Assembly (NCBI GenBank): GCA_002320245.1
Contig: DCKD01000087.1
Coordinates: 148,634 to 212,633, forward strand
Origin: Lachnospiraceae bacterium UBA1683
GTDB lineage: Bacteria > Bacillota > Clostridia > Lachnospirales > Lachnospiraceae
Direction: 5' to 3'
DNA length: 64,000 nt
The position numbers were made by a program, and so were the translations under genes. Shown one piece after another: positions 8,656 to 17,997 of this stretch. The notes under the pieces were generated by a model, which searched no databases, had not been told where the DNA came from, and was given only the letters and a program-made list of their open reading frames with translations. Numbering within the stretch: position 1 is the stretch's first letter; the number at the start of each line of letters is the position of its first letter.

Positions 8656-10773
8656 TTAGTCATTTTTGTTCGATAATACTTTTTCCTGTACAGACTTCGG
8701 TACCGGCTCATAGCTCTCGAAGAACATTGAGTAGTTACCACGTCCCTGTGTCTTGGAACGAAGGTCTGTAGAATATCCGAACATCTCTGACAACGGAACG
8801 TATCCGCGGACAATCTTTCCGCCGCCGAGGTCATCCATACCTTCGATACGTCCACGACGGGAGTTAATATCTCCGATAACATCTCCCATGTATTCCTCTG
8901 GCATTGTAACTTCTACCTTCATGATAGGCTCCAGAAGAACCGGCGCTCCCTGTTTCATAGCATCCTTGAATGCAAGAGAACCTGCAATGTGGAATGCCAT
9001 CTCACTGGAATCGACCTCATGGTAAGAACCATCGTATACTGTAGCGTGAACCCCGACTACCGGGAATCCACCCAGAATACCGGATTTCATAGCTTCTTCA
9101 ATACCTTCGCCTACAGCCGGGATATATTCCTTCGGAATAGAACCACCGACTACTGTAGACTCGAACTTGTATGTCTCCTCACCGTTGACATCCATTGGTT
9201 CAAATTTCACTTTACAGTGTCCGTACTGTCCACGGCCACCGGACTGTTTCGCATACTTGCTGTCGATGTCGCTTGGTTTTGTAATGGACTCTTTGTAAGC
9301 AACCTGTGGCGCACCTACGTTAGCCTCTACCTTGAACTCACGCAGAAGTCTGTCTACGATGATTTCCAGATGAAGCTCACCCATACCGGCAATGATTGTC
9401 TGACCTGTTTCCTGATCTGTATGGGCGCGGAATGTCGGGTCTTCCTCTGCCAGTTTTGCAAGAGACTCACCAAGTTTACCCTGGGAAGCTTTTGTCTTAG
9501 GCTCGATAGCAAGCTCGATAACAGGCTCTGGGAATTCCATAGACTCGAGAATTACCGGATGCTGCTCATCACAGATTGTATCACCTGTTGTAGTGAATTT
9601 GAATCCGATAGCTGCAGCGATATCTCCTGCATATACTTTGTCCAGCTCCTGTCTCTTGTTCGCATGCATCTGAAGGATACGGCCAACACGTTCCTTTTTA
9701 TTCTTTGTTGCGTTCAGTACATATGAACCTGAGTTCATAGAACCTGAATATACACGGAAGTAAGCAAGCTTACCTACGAACGGGTCTGTCATAATCTTGA
9801 ATGCCAGAGCGGAGAATGGCTCGTCATCAGAAGAATGTCTTACGACTTCATTACCATCCTCATCGATACCCTCGATCGGAGGAATATCTGTCGGAGCCGG
9901 CATATATTCGATTACAGCGTCCAGAAGTTTCTGAACACCTTTGTTTCTGTATGCTGTACCGCAGCAAACCGGTACTGCTGTACACTCGCATGTAGCTTTA
10001 CGAAGGACTTTCTTCAAATCCTCGGTTGCTGGCTCTTCACCTTCCAGATACTGCATCATAAGGTCATCATCCAGCTCGCAGATTTTCTCTATCAGCTCTG
10101 TGTGATAAAGTTCTGCTTCATCTTTCATTTCTTCCGGAATCTCTGTGACAGAAATATCTTCACCCTTCTCATCATTATAGATGTAGGCTTCCATCTCCAT
10201 CAGGTCAATGATTCCTTTGAAATCGTCTTCTTTACCGATTGGCAACTGAAGACAAATTGCGTTCTTACCAAGTCTTGTCTTAATCTGATCTACAGCATTG
10301 TAGAAATCAGCTCCCAAAATGTCCATCTTATTGATGAATGCCATTCTTGGTACATTGTATGTGTCTGCCTGACGCCATACGTTTTCTGACTGTGGCTCAA
10401 CACCACCCTTAGCACAGAATACGCCTACGGCGCCGTCAAGTACACGAAGTGAACGCTCAACCTCTACAGTGAAGTCAACGTGTCCCGGAGTATCAATGAT
10501 GTTGATACGGTGTTCCAGGGCTCCAGCCTTCGGCTTTGTGTGATCCTCCAATGTCCAGTGACAAGTTGTAGCGGCTGAAGTGATTGTGATACCTCTTTCC
10601 TGCTCCTGCTCCATCCAGTCCATGGTAGCAGTACCTTCATGAGTATCACCAATCTTATAGTTAACACCGGTATAGTAAAGAATACGCTCTGTCAGCGTAG
10701 TCTTACCAGCATCAATATGAGCCATAATACCAATGTTTCTGGTTCTCTCTAATGGATATTCTCTTCCAGCCAT
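8656..10773 (-). CDS. fusA: Elongation factor G
   Basis: Ribosomal translocase GTPase of 705 aa. G1 is AHIDAGKTTL, switch II region DTPGHVDFTVEV, G4 NKMD. Domains II-V follow, including the conserved IAGMGELHLEII segment and the C-terminal EPIMKVEVTMPEEYMGDVIGD. It begins 12 bp after rpsG with GGAGG in the gap, and belongs to the str operon. The full conserved set supports canonical EF-G rather than a TetM-like paralogue. Confidence 0.97.
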   Translation of the reverse strand: MAGREYPLERTRNIGIMAHIDAGKTTLTERILYYTGVNYKIGDTHEGTATMDWMEQEQERGITITSAATTCHWTLEDHTKPKAGALEHRINIIDTPGHVDFTVEVERSLRVLDGAVGVFCAKGGVEPQSENVWRQADTYNVPRMAFINKMDILGADFYNAVDQIKTRLGKNAICLQLPIGKEDDFKGIIDLMEMEAYIYNDEKGEDISVTEIPEEMKDEAELYHTELIEKICELDDDLMMQYLEGEEPATEDLKKVLRKATCECTAVPVCCGTAYRNKGVQKLLDAVIEYMPAPTDIPPIEGIDEDGNEVVRHSSDDEPFSALAFKIMTDPFVGKLAYFRVYSGSMNSGSYVLNATKNKKERVGRILQMHANKRQELDKVYAGDIAAAIGFKFTTTGDTICDEQHPVILESMEFPEPVIELAIEPKTKASQGKLGESLAKLAEEDPTFRAHTDQETGQTIIAGMGELHLEIIVDRLLREFKVEANVGAPQVAYKESITKPSDIDSKYAKQSGGRGQYGHCKVKFEPMDVNGEETYKFESTVVGGSIPKEYIPAVGEGIEEAMKSGILGGFPVVGVHATVYDGSYHEVDSSEMAFHIAGSLAFKDAMKQGAPVLLEPIMKVEVTMPEEYMGDVIGDINSRRGRIEGMDDLGGGKIVRGYVPLSEMFGYSTDLRSKTQGRGNYSMFFESYEPVPKSVQEKVLSNKND

Positions 10774-10785
10774 TGTAGCCTCCTA

Positions 10786-11256
10786 TTAGAATCTGTAATG
10801 AGCAAATGCTTTATTAGCCTCTGCCATCTTATGCATATCTTCTTTCTTCTTCACAGATGCTCCTGTGTTGTTAGCTGCATCCAGGATTTCATTTGCCAGT
10901 CTTTCTTCCATTGTCTTCTCGCCTCTCTGACGGGAGTACAGTGTAATCCAGCGAAGTGCCAGAGCCTGTCTTCTGTCGGCTCTTACTTCGATAGGTACCT
11001 GGTAAGTTGCTCCACCGATACGTCTTGCCTTTACCTCAAGTACTGGCATGATGTTGTTCATTGCTTCCTCGAATACTTCGATGGCTGGCTTTTCAGCCTT
11101 TGCTTCAACTCTCTCAAATGCTCCGTATACAATCTTCTGTGCTACGCCTTTCTTACCATCAAGCATGATGTTGTTGATAAGTTTGGTAACAACTTTGTTG
11201 TTGTATATTGGATCCGCTAATACATCTCTTTTCTGAGTATGTCCTTTACGTGGCAC
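10786..11256 (-). CDS. rpsG: 30S ribosomal protein S7
   Basis: Primary 16S rRNA-binding protein that organises the head of the small subunit; the S7 family often includes the operon's autoregulator. 156 aa, starting with PRKGHTQKRDVLADP and ending HKMAEANKAFAHYRF. The start is the GTG at 11256, preceded by AAGGAGG; in-frame codons upstream to 11349 would add 31 non-family residues. A 265-bp gap to rpsL contains no other gene. Confidence 0.96.
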   Translation of the reverse strand: MPRKGHTQKRDVLADPIYNNKVVTKLINNIMLDGKKGVAQKIVYGAFERVEAKAEKPAIEVFEEAMNNIMPVLEVKARRIGGATYQVPIEVRADRRQALALRWITLYSRQRGEKTMEERLANEILDAANNTGASVKKKEDMHKMAEANKAFAHYRF

Positions 11257-11521
11257 GGTCCTTCCCTCCTTAATCATATTTTCCGGATTCCTCCGGCGGA
11301 TTAATTCATCGGTACTCACATGTGTCTCTCTATGGAAATCGCATTGCATGTGCTCGTGGCCGCCAGACTCGTTTATTAAATCCGCAACCTACGATTAATC
11401 ATAGTTCTGTTTGTGATACGATTTAACTTTCTTAGTTACAAATTATTCTCACGCAGACAACAAGCCGGAGACAAAGCTGCCCGACTTCAGCGGCTGCCCG
11501 TGAGTAAAATGCTTCCGCATT

Positions 11522-11941
11522 TTATTTAGCGTCTTTAGGTCTCTTAGCGCCGTATTTGGAACGAGCCTGTCTTCTCTTAGCAACACCTGCTGTGTCAAGA
11601 GTTCCACGAACGATGTGGTATCTTGTACCTGGCAAGTCCTTAACTCTTCCTCCACGAATCAGAACAACGCTATGTTCCTGAAGGTTGTGTCCTTCTCCCG
11701 GGATGTAGCTTGTTACTTCGATTCCGTTGGACAGACGAACTCTGGCGATTTTTCTCAGAGCTGAGTTAGGTTTCTTAGGTGTAGCTGTCTTAACTGCTGT
11801 ACAAACACCTCTCTTCTGTGGTGCAGATACATCAGTTGCACGCTTCTTCAGAGAGTTGTATCCTTTCTGCAGAGCTGGTGCTGTAGATTTCTTTTCAGAA
11901 GTCTGACGTCCTTTTCTAACTAACTGGTTAAATGTTGGCAT
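11522..11941 (-). CDS. rpsL: 30S ribosomal protein S12
   Basis: Decoding-centre ribosomal protein, 139 aa. It keeps the wild-type Lys in TPKKPNSALRK and the conserved PGEGHNLQEHSVVLIRGG loop, so no known streptomycin-resistance substitution is seen. AGGAGGTG precedes ATG 11941. First gene of the str operon, transcribed from the promoter at 12058-12086. Confidence 0.97.
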   Translation of the reverse strand: MPTFNQLVRKGRQTSEKKSTAPALQKGYNSLKKRATDVSAPQKRGVCTAVKTATPKKPNSALRKIARVRLSNGIEVTSYIPGEGHNLQEHSVVLIRGGRVKDLPGTRYHIVRGTLDTAGVAKRRQARSKYGAKRPKDAK

Positions 11942-12057
11942 TCTTTTTCACCTCCTATGATTTCGTTGCCCCGGCCTTATGTCCGAGGGGTTGCAGATAA
12001 TATTCATTATCTAAAATAGCGCACAAAAATACAATGCATCTTTGTGCACGCTAGATT

Positions 12058-12086
12058 AGTTTATTACGTTTTTTTATGAAAGTCAA
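12058..12086 (-). promoter_or_regulatory. str operon promoter
   Basis: TTGACT (12086-12081) and TAAACT (12063-12058) are separated by exactly 17 bp on the minus strand. Downstream, the leader holds an imperfect hairpin (about 12013-12052) built on a TGCACAAA / TTTGTGCGC pairing, a candidate regulatory leader structure. Confidence 0.65.
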
Positions 12087-12120
12087 GGGCTTTTTCACGA
12101 TTTTCTTCTATCTTCTTCTA

Positions 12121-13563
12121 TTAATAAGCCTTGCCCCAGTAAACCATATATCTTGCAGGTTTTCCGCAGCATACACAGACATCTGACAGATGTTCCTGTT
12201 CCTCCGGGATACATCGGGATGTCACGCCGCCCGTCTGCTCTTTGATTGCTTCCTCGCAGGCTTCATCGCCGCACCACATTGCCTTGATAAACCCAATCTC
12301 ATTCTGTGCGGTCTCAACCATACCGGCCATATCTGTCACTGTATGGATGTGGGAATCCAGAAATGCTTTTGCCTTTGTATACATGTCCTTCTGGATTGCC
12401 TCAAGAATCTCGGAAAGTTTTGCAGCCACCTCATCGATTGCAACCACAATCTTTTCCCTTGTATCGCGGCGCACAACAACAACCTGTCCATTTTCAATAT
12501 CTTTCGGGCCAATCTCGATACGAGTCGGAATTCCAAGCATTTCCTGCTCGCTGAATTTCCATCCGGGACTCTTCTCAGAATCATCAATCTCCGCTCTGTA
12601 CCCTGCAGTCTTCAGCGCCGCAAGTAATTCATTTGCCTTATCCAGCACGCCCTCCTTATGCTGCGCAATCGGAACAACCCTTGTCTGTACCGGTGCGATA
12701 TGCGGCGGCAGTACCAGACCGCTGTCATCGCCATGTACCATGATGATGGCTCCGATGATACGTGTAGACAGTCCCCATGATGTTTCATAAACACTGTGCA
12801 GTTTATTTTCTTTATCCGAATAGCTGATGCCATACGCGTCTGCAAACGCATTTCCAAAGAAATGGCTTGTACCGGACTGCAGTGCTTTTCCGTCATGCAT
12901 CAGCGCCTCGATCGTGTAGGTGTCCTGCGCCCCGGCAAACTTCTCACTTGGCGTCTTCTTTCCCGTTACAAGCGGAATTGCAAGGTCGTTTTCCACAAAG
13001 CTTTTATAGACGTCGCGCATCATCAGGGTACGCTCCTCTGCTTCCTCGTATGTCGCATGAATCGTATGTCCTTCCTGCCACAAAAATTCTCTGGAACGAA
13101 GGAACGGTCTTGTCGTCTTCTCCCATCTCAGTACGGAGCACCACTGATTCCATACTTTGGGCAGGTCACGGTAAGACTGCACAGTCTTGCTCCACACATC
13201 GCAAAACAATGTTTCGGACGTCGGACGGATACAGAACCGCTCTTGCAAAGACTCCTCTCCTCCCTTTGTTACCCATGCAACTTCCGGAGCGAATCCTTCG
13301 ATATGGTCTTTTTCTTTCTGAAGCAGTGACTCCGGAATCAAAACCGGAAGGTATACGTTCTGTACTCCTGTCTCTTTAAAACGCCTGTCCAGATTCGCCT
13401 GAATATTTTCCCAGATTGCATATCCGTTCGGCAGATAATTCAGACAGCCTTTTACGCCTGAATAGTCACAAAGTTTCGCCTCACGTACAACATCTGTGTA
13501 CCACTGTGCGAAATCCACATCTCTTGCGGTAATTGATTCTACTAATTTTTTTTCCTTTGCCAT
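12121..13563 (-). CDS. proS: Prolyl-tRNA synthetase (archaeal/eukaryotic-like type)
   Basis: Class II aminoacyl-tRNA synthetase charging tRNA-Pro. At 480 aa it is the short form without the bacterial editing insertion. It carries the class II catalytic region (FCIRPTSETLFCDVWSK, FLWQEGHTIHAT), the anticodon-binding domain and a C-terminal zinc-binding domain (CGDEACEEA, CVCCGK) ending in YWGKAY, as in archaeal-type ProRS. AAAGGA precedes ATG 13563. The leader carries a T-box element, so expression should respond to uncharged tRNA-Pro. Confidence 0.95.
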   Translation of the reverse strand: MAKEKKLVESITARDVDFAQWYTDVVREAKLCDYSGVKGCLNYLPNGYAIWENIQANLDRRFKETGVQNVYLPVLIPESLLQKEKDHIEGFAPEVAWVTKGGEESLQERFCIRPTSETLFCDVWSKTVQSYRDLPKVWNQWCSVLRWEKTTRPFLRSREFLWQEGHTIHATYEEAEERTLMMRDVYKSFVENDLAIPLVTGKKTPSEKFAGAQDTYTIEALMHDGKALQSGTSHFFGNAFADAYGISYSDKENKLHSVYETSWGLSTRIIGAIIMVHGDDSGLVLPPHIAPVQTRVVPIAQHKEGVLDKANELLAALKTAGYRAEIDDSEKSPGWKFSEQEMLGIPTRIEIGPKDIENGQVVVVRRDTREKIVVAIDEVAAKLSEILEAIQKDMYTKAKAFLDSHIHTVTDMAGMVETAQNEIGFIKAMWCGDEACEEAIKEQTGGVTSRCIPEEQEHLSDVCVCCGKPARYMVYWGKAY

Positions 13564-13605
13564 GATTGGTTTCCTTTCTTTTCTTAATATAATGATATGA
13601 TACCA

Positions 13606-13855
13606 GGGTCAAAAGGTCATGCGTTTCATGCTTGCATGAAACGCATGACTTCTTGACCCGCAAAACACCGAAAAGGAGCTATTTTTCGTAGAAAAATGAG
13701 CGGATTTGAGGTGTTTCAGGATTGCTTCGCATAGAATGAATTGCCGGTCTGCAAGGCGACAGAATAAGGGCGTAGCGGCGGCTACGTCGGTTGATGTCAA
13801 CGCAGCAGATGGAATTCAGGCATGTGAAACAGAAGGTTATTTGATGTCGATTATA
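13606..13855. repeat. Structured repeat-like element in the proS leader
   Basis: About 250 non-coding bases lie between the T-box terminator and the proS start. One end is a near-perfect hairpin: GGGTCAA (13606-13612) with TTGACCC (13653-13659), closing a 16-bp stem 13616-13631/13634-13649. Further on are a small perfect hairpin ATTTTTC/GAAAAAT (13681-13697) and a GC-rich palindrome around CGTAGCGGCGGCTACG. The length and modular hairpins suggest an inserted interspersed element; boundaries are approximate. Confidence 0.45.
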
Positions 13856-13865
13856 CTAGGCATAC

Positions 13866-14112
13866 AAAAACGCCGGGACTTTCCATCCCCGTAAAAGGGA
13901 CCGAAAATCTCGGCGGTACCACCCTAATTAACCACATGCACTATGTGATTCTCTCTTATACCGTTAACGCCGGTTCTGCGCCGTACTTTCGTACGGGGGC
14001 TCCCAGGCCGGTTCTATACCGTTTCCGCAGAAGCCTCCCACCTAAATGCTTCCTCTCTGTGCCGGCCGATGATATATACTAATCCTGTTCTCTGCCCATA
14101 TAACTTATTTAC
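13866..14112 (-). promoter_or_regulatory. T-box riboswitch upstream of proS
   Basis: On the minus strand the T-box core AGGGTGGTACCGC (13923-13911) is followed by a GC-rich hairpin (CGGGGA/TCCCG) and TTTTT, forming the terminator. Upstream are long stem-loops, including CGTAC-GAAA-GTACG, consistent with stems I-III. The promoter lies at 14119-14147 and the next gene is proS, so tRNA-Pro is the expected effector. I could not place the specifier codon with confidence. Confidence 0.88.
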
Positions 14113-14118
14113 CGTTGA

Positions 14119-14147
14119 ATTTTAACCGAAACCGAGTGGATTGTCAA
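14119..14147 (-). promoter_or_regulatory. Promoter of the proS T-box transcript
   Basis: TTGACA (14147-14142) and TAAAAT (14124-14119) with a 17-bp spacer on the minus strand; transcription should start near 14112. Confidence 0.75.
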
Positions 14148-14276
14148 GCTATCGCCTCCTACCATATCCGAATCCCAGACGAAAGGCAAAAACGGTACCG
14201 GAGACTAATCTCCGGCGCCATTCCTTTTCCAACTGCTTATTTAACTATATTTTCAGATTCCGGCAAAAAGCAATTT

Positions 14277-15416
14277 TTATCCCTGCACCTGCAGCAGTTT
14301 CTGTTTCAGCTCTGCCTCCAGTTTCTGCATCTCCACTTCCGCTTCCCGGCGTTTCTGTCTGCCCTCCTGCTGAATATGCATCACCTCATCCAATGTGGAA
14401 ATCAGCGATTCGTTCGTCTGTTTCAGTGTTTCCATATCCACAATCCCGCGCTCCGATTCCTTTGCTGTATCAATTGTCGCCATCTTTAATTTCTCCGCAT
14501 TCTTTTTCAGAAGTTCATTGGTCATATCCGTCACTTCCCGCTGTGCGGCTGCCGCCTGTGCGGAATGCTCAACGCCAAGCCCAAGTACCATCTGGCTCTT
14601 CCATAACGGAATTGTATTCACAATCGTTGACTGAATCTTCTCCACCATCAGCGTATCATTTCCCTGTACAAGACGAATCTGCGGCGCCGTCTGCATCGAA
14701 ATTTGACGGGTCAGCTCCAAATCGTGCAGCTTCTTTTCAAAACGGGTGCACATAGCGTCTAAATCTCTGGCTGCCTGCGCATCCTCCGGAAGACCGCTCT
14801 GCTGTGCCTCCTGCAGCAGTTCCTGCAATTTTGTTCCGCGCACTTCATTCAACTTCTTTTTTCCCGCAAGAATGTACATTGTCAGTTCTTTAAAATAAGT
14901 CAGATTCAACTCATACATCTTGTCCAGCAGCGCAACGTCCTTGAGCAACTGCACCTGATGTGACTCCAGCGCCTTACAGATTTGGTTGACGTTCGTTTCC
15001 GCTTTTGCGTATTTTGCCTTCATTGCAGTAATCTTATTTGAACTTTTTTTGAAAATGCCAAGAAACCCTTTTTCTTCTTCCTCATCAAAACTTTTCAGTT
15101 CTTTTACTACGCCGCTTAATAAATCGCCTACTTCTCCCAAATCTTTCGTCTTCACATTTTCCAGCGCACTCTCCGAAAAATCTGCCATCTTTTTCTGTGT
15201 GCCTGCTCCGTACTGCAAAATCATGTTCGAATCGGTCAAATCAATCTGCTCCGCAAACTTCGCCGCCATCCGGCGCTCTTCATCCGTCAGGACACTTTCA
15301 TCCATCATCGCCTCCGCTTTTTCTTCCTGTATCGGCGCAGCAGTTTTTTTCTCCTCCTCAAATGGATTCAGAGTCAAAGTCGGTGTTGCTTCAAATTCTT
15401 TCAATTCATCACTCAT
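14277..15416 (-). CDS. TelA/KlaA-family toxic anion resistance protein
   Basis: Cytoplasmic, helix-rich protein of 379 aa of the TelA (PF05816) family, linked to tellurite and envelope-stress tolerance; the molecular activity is unsettled. Hallmarks are the acidic N-terminus, ILQYGAGTQKKMADFSESAL, and the long coiled-coil body ending with an Arg/Glu-rich segment (EGRQKRREAEVEMQKLEAEL). ACGAGGTGG precedes the ATG at 15416. It follows the xpaC-like gene by about 50 bp; these two families are often neighbours in Firmicutes, suggesting joint function. Confidence 0.88.
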   Translation of the reverse strand: MSDELKEFEATPTLTLNPFEEEKKTAAPIQEEKAEAMMDESVLTDEERRMAAKFAEQIDLTDSNMILQYGAGTQKKMADFSESALENVKTKDLGEVGDLLSGVVKELKSFDEEEEKGFLGIFKKSSNKITAMKAKYAKAETNVNQICKALESHQVQLLKDVALLDKMYELNLTYFKELTMYILAGKKKLNEVRGTKLQELLQEAQQSGLPEDAQAARDLDAMCTRFEKKLHDLELTRQISMQTAPQIRLVQGNDTLMVEKIQSTIVNTIPLWKSQMVLGLGVEHSAQAAAAQREVTDMTNELLKKNAEKLKMATIDTAKESERGIVDMETLKQTNESLISTLDEVMHIQQEGRQKRREAEVEMQKLEAELKQKLLQVQG

Positions 15417-15448
15417 CATGTACCACCTCGTTCATTATATTCTTTCAG

Positions 15449-15463
15449 AGGGGACTGTCCCCT
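15449..15463. repeat. GGGGAC/GTCCCC palindrome
   Basis: AGGGGAC-T-GTCCCCT lies between the xpaC-like and telA-like genes. It shares its core with the longer hairpin at 2812-2852 and is probably a short member of the same dispersed repeat. Confidence 0.45.
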
Positions 15464-15466
15464 TTG

Positions 15467-16735
15467 CTATCGTTTCTCTTTTAATCCATCCTCCGTCAGG
15501 CCCTCCTGTGCCAACATGGTATTCAGCACGGAGATATCTGACGACACATCCCATGCCGTATCCTGAAACATGGTGTCGAGCAGTTTTTCAAATGCTACAT
15601 TCAATGTATCCAGCGTTTTTTCAATTTCTTCTTTGGAGGAACGAATGTTTTCTCCCTGTACCGGCTGAGAATCCAAATCCTCGTATGCCTCCAGCAGTTT
15701 TACGGTAGTCGGCAGATAATAATTCATCATCCGGTGTAAATCAGATACGGACTCCGGATTGTCTTCTACCCGGTCAAATATACGGTCTACCAGCATCTCC
15801 ATTCTGGAAATTTTTGCGGAAATCTCTGCTCCCGGAATCGCATCATTACAGGCATGGATTTTCCTGATATACTCTTCTCCTGCCGCAATCACCTCCTGCA
15901 CCTCCGGTGTCAGGTTGCTGCGCTCTTCCTCTGCCTGATGCCGGCTTTGCGTTTCTTTTGCCGCCTTTTCCGCCTCATCCTGTCTTTGCTGTTTTGTCCT
16001 GCGCATCAAATCTGTATATTCATAATACGCCTTATTGCTCGCAATCAGGCATTTTCCCTGCTCATCAAAATGCCCCTGCCGGAACCAGCCTTTCTGAATC
16101 ATCTTCTTTAAATCTTTTGCAATAAATTTCTCTGTCTTTCCAAACTGCTCTGCCAATACTTTTACATTGCAATATTCTTTCCCGTCCAATTCTCTGATGT
16201 ACATACGGAACCGTTTCACCCCGCCGAGTTTCATCGTTCCCGCTGCTGCCATAATCATCGTTGCGATGGACAGGACACTGAAAATGACCAGTGTAAGAAG
16301 TCCCCCTATCCCATCCGTCTCCGTCATGACAAAAGCCAGTCCTGCCAGAACCATCATCAGGTTGAACGCCGACAGTCCATATCCCGCCACACACAGCATG
16401 ACACCACCTGCCGTTGCAGATGTGGTGCTTTTATACAGCGCCGGTTCTTCCCTTTGCTGATACGGTCCGTAATGCGCCTCGCCGTATCTTGGCATATCAT
16501 TCTGATAGCGGTATCCTCCCTGCCAGCCACGGCGTGTACTTTTTTCCTGCTGTCCCCGGATATTGCGGTTGACCATATCCCCGACATTCCTCATTGTATC
16601 GGAAAATGTATTCGCCGCTCCGTTCACTGCATCTGTTATCGTCTGATTCAGTCTGCTGAAATCACCGGAATCCACTGCGTCCTGCACGCTTCTTCGAATT
16701 TCGTCTCCAAACCGTTCCCAATCCTGATTCGCCAT
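15467..16735 (-). CDS. XpaC-like 5-bromo-4-chloroindolyl phosphate hydrolysis family protein
   Basis: Membrane-associated protein of 422 aa. A hydrophilic N-terminus (MANQDWERFGDEIRRSVQ) is followed by three to four hydrophobic segments around residues 105-180, then a coiled-coil, charged stretch (QQRQDEAEKAAKETQ) and a helical C-terminal XpaC domain. The family name derives from a phenotype in Bacillus; the enzymatic role is unproven. Start chosen at ATG 16735 with AGGAGG; an in-frame ATG at 16798 would add 21 residues. Upstream of, and probably cotranscribed with, the TelA-family gene. Confidence 0.8.
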   Translation of the reverse strand: MANQDWERFGDEIRRSVQDAVDSGDFSRLNQTITDAVNGAANTFSDTMRNVGDMVNRNIRGQQEKSTRRGWQGGYRYQNDMPRYGEAHYGPYQQREEPALYKSTTSATAGGVMLCVAGYGLSAFNLMMVLAGLAFVMTETDGIGGLLTLVIFSVLSIATMIMAAAGTMKLGGVKRFRMYIRELDGKEYCNVKVLAEQFGKTEKFIAKDLKKMIQKGWFRQGHFDEQGKCLIASNKAYYEYTDLMRRTKQQRQDEAEKAAKETQSRHQAEEERSNLTPEVQEVIAAGEEYIRKIHACNDAIPGAEISAKISRMEMLVDRIFDRVEDNPESVSDLHRMMNYYLPTTVKLLEAYEDLDSQPVQGENIRSSKEEIEKTLDTLNVAFEKLLDTMFQDTAWDVSSDISVLNTMLAQEGLTEDGLKEKR

Positions 16736-16884
16736 ATCGTCCTCCTGTGCCTGTATTTCATCCTGTAGTTTCCTATTCCCCCAAAAGACTTCAATCACAT
16801 TTTCTCTTGACCGAATAATTCTTTTATATGATAATCAGTTTAGTCAGATTATAAGGAAAAGTCAAGAACGAAGGAGATACATTC

Positions 16885-17577
16885 ATGAACCCAGAAATAT
16901 TATATGAAGATACAGAAATCATCGTCTGTGTAAAACCTGCCGGAATCCCGACACAAAGTAAACGAATCGGCACTCCGGACATGGAAACTCTGCTGAAAAA
17001 CCACATCGTTAAGACGCAAAAAACGAAGACGCCTCCTTATCTGGCAGTCATCCATCGACTGGACCAGCCTGTAACGGGACTTCTCGTATTTGCCAAAACA
17101 CCTGCCGCCGCAAAGGAACTCAACCGCCAGCTTCAAACCGACGGATTCGGAAAGTATTACCGCGCATGGCTGGCCGGGGAACCGCCGCTTACGGAAGGCG
17201 ACCTGACCGATTATTTACTGAAAAACGGACGCACCAACTCATCTTCTGTGTGCACCGCCGACACCCCAGGCGCCAAAAAGGCAGAGCTGCACTATCACAT
17301 ATTAAAAAAATGCCCTCCCCATACGTTAGTGGAAATCACGCTGAAAACCGGGCGGCATCATCAGATTCGCGTGCAGATGTCACACTTAGGCTGTCCGATT
17401 GCCGGGGACTGCAAATACGGGGACTCCACCGGATATGGTGCTTCCGGGCTACAGCTATTTGCCTGTCACCTGGTATTCCAGCATCCGCGCACAAAAAAGA
17501 AAATGGAATTCTTTCTGGATGATTCTGTTATGGAGAATCTTCTTCTCCACAACAAAAACAAGACTGCCGTAAAATAA
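16885..17577 (+). CDS. RluA-family pseudouridine synthase
   Basis: RNA uridine isomerase of 230 aa. The catalytic Asp lies in HRLDQPVTGLLVFAK, with the other family motifs KPAGIPTQ and TGRHHQIRVQMSHLG. There is no N-terminal S4 domain, so it resembles the short RluA/YqcB-like type; the target site (23S, 16S or tRNA) is not predictable. AAGGAG precedes ATG 16885. Divergent from the xpaC-like gene. Confidence 0.88.
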   Translation: MNPEILYEDTEIIVCVKPAGIPTQSKRIGTPDMETLLKNHIVKTQKTKTPPYLAVIHRLDQPVTGLLVFAKTPAAAKELNRQLQTDGFGKYYRAWLAGEPPLTEGDLTDYLLKNGRTNSSSVCTADTPGAKKAELHYHILKKCPPHTLVEITLKTGRHHQIRVQMSHLGCPIAGDCKYGDSTGYGASGLQLFACHLVFQHPRTKKKMEFFLDDSVMENLLLHNKNKTAVK

Positions 17578-17652
17578 GCTTTCATACCGGATACAGACCT
17601 GATTCAAACCTGCTTATTCTCTATCCGGTATCATTTCTTTATTTTACGGCAG
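17564..17652. terminator. Nested bidirectional terminator structure
   Basis: An outer stem CTGCCGTAAAATAA (17564-17577) / TTATTTTACGGCAG (17639-17652) encloses an inner stem ATACCGGATA (17584-17593) / TATCCGGTAT (17622-17631). It begins in the last codons of the pseudouridine synthase gene and lies between two convergent genes. Confidence 0.65.
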
Positions 17653-17668
17653 CCCTATTTTACTCAGT

Positions 17669-17956
17669 TTACAGTTCCCCACCAACAGTTTCCTGCTCTT
17701 CCTCAAGAGACTCTCTGTATTTATCCAATATCGTACTTTGAATTCTCTCGCGGGTACCGGAATTAATCGGATGCGCAATATCGCGATATTCCCCGTCCAA
17801 TGCCTTTTTGCTTGGCATCGCGATAAATAAACCTTTCTCTCCTTCTATCACCTTGATATCATGGACTACGAATTCCTCATCAAAGGTAATGGATACAACT
17901 GCTTTCAGTTTCCCCTCTTTTGCTACTTTGCGTACGCGCACATCTGTGATTTGCAT
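17669..17956 (-). CDS. spoVG: Septation/sporulation regulator SpoVG
   Basis: Small nucleic-acid-binding regulator of 95 aa, involved in sporulation and cell-envelope gene control in Firmicutes. The start MQITDVRVRKV, the VSITFDEEFVVHDIKVIEG core and the FIAMPSKK...YRDIAHPI motif are diagnostic. AAAGGAG precedes the ATG at 17956; an in-frame ATG at 17983 is not needed. It lies 41 bp after glgD in the same direction. It supports a spore-forming host. Confidence 0.95.
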   Translation of the reverse strand: MQITDVRVRKVAKEGKLKAVVSITFDEEFVVHDIKVIEGEKGLFIAMPSKKALDGEYRDIAHPINSGTRERIQSTILDKYRESLEEEQETVGGEL

Positions 17957-17997
17957 CTTCCAGTCTCCTTTCTCTGTCTGCATTATTCAGATAGAGC

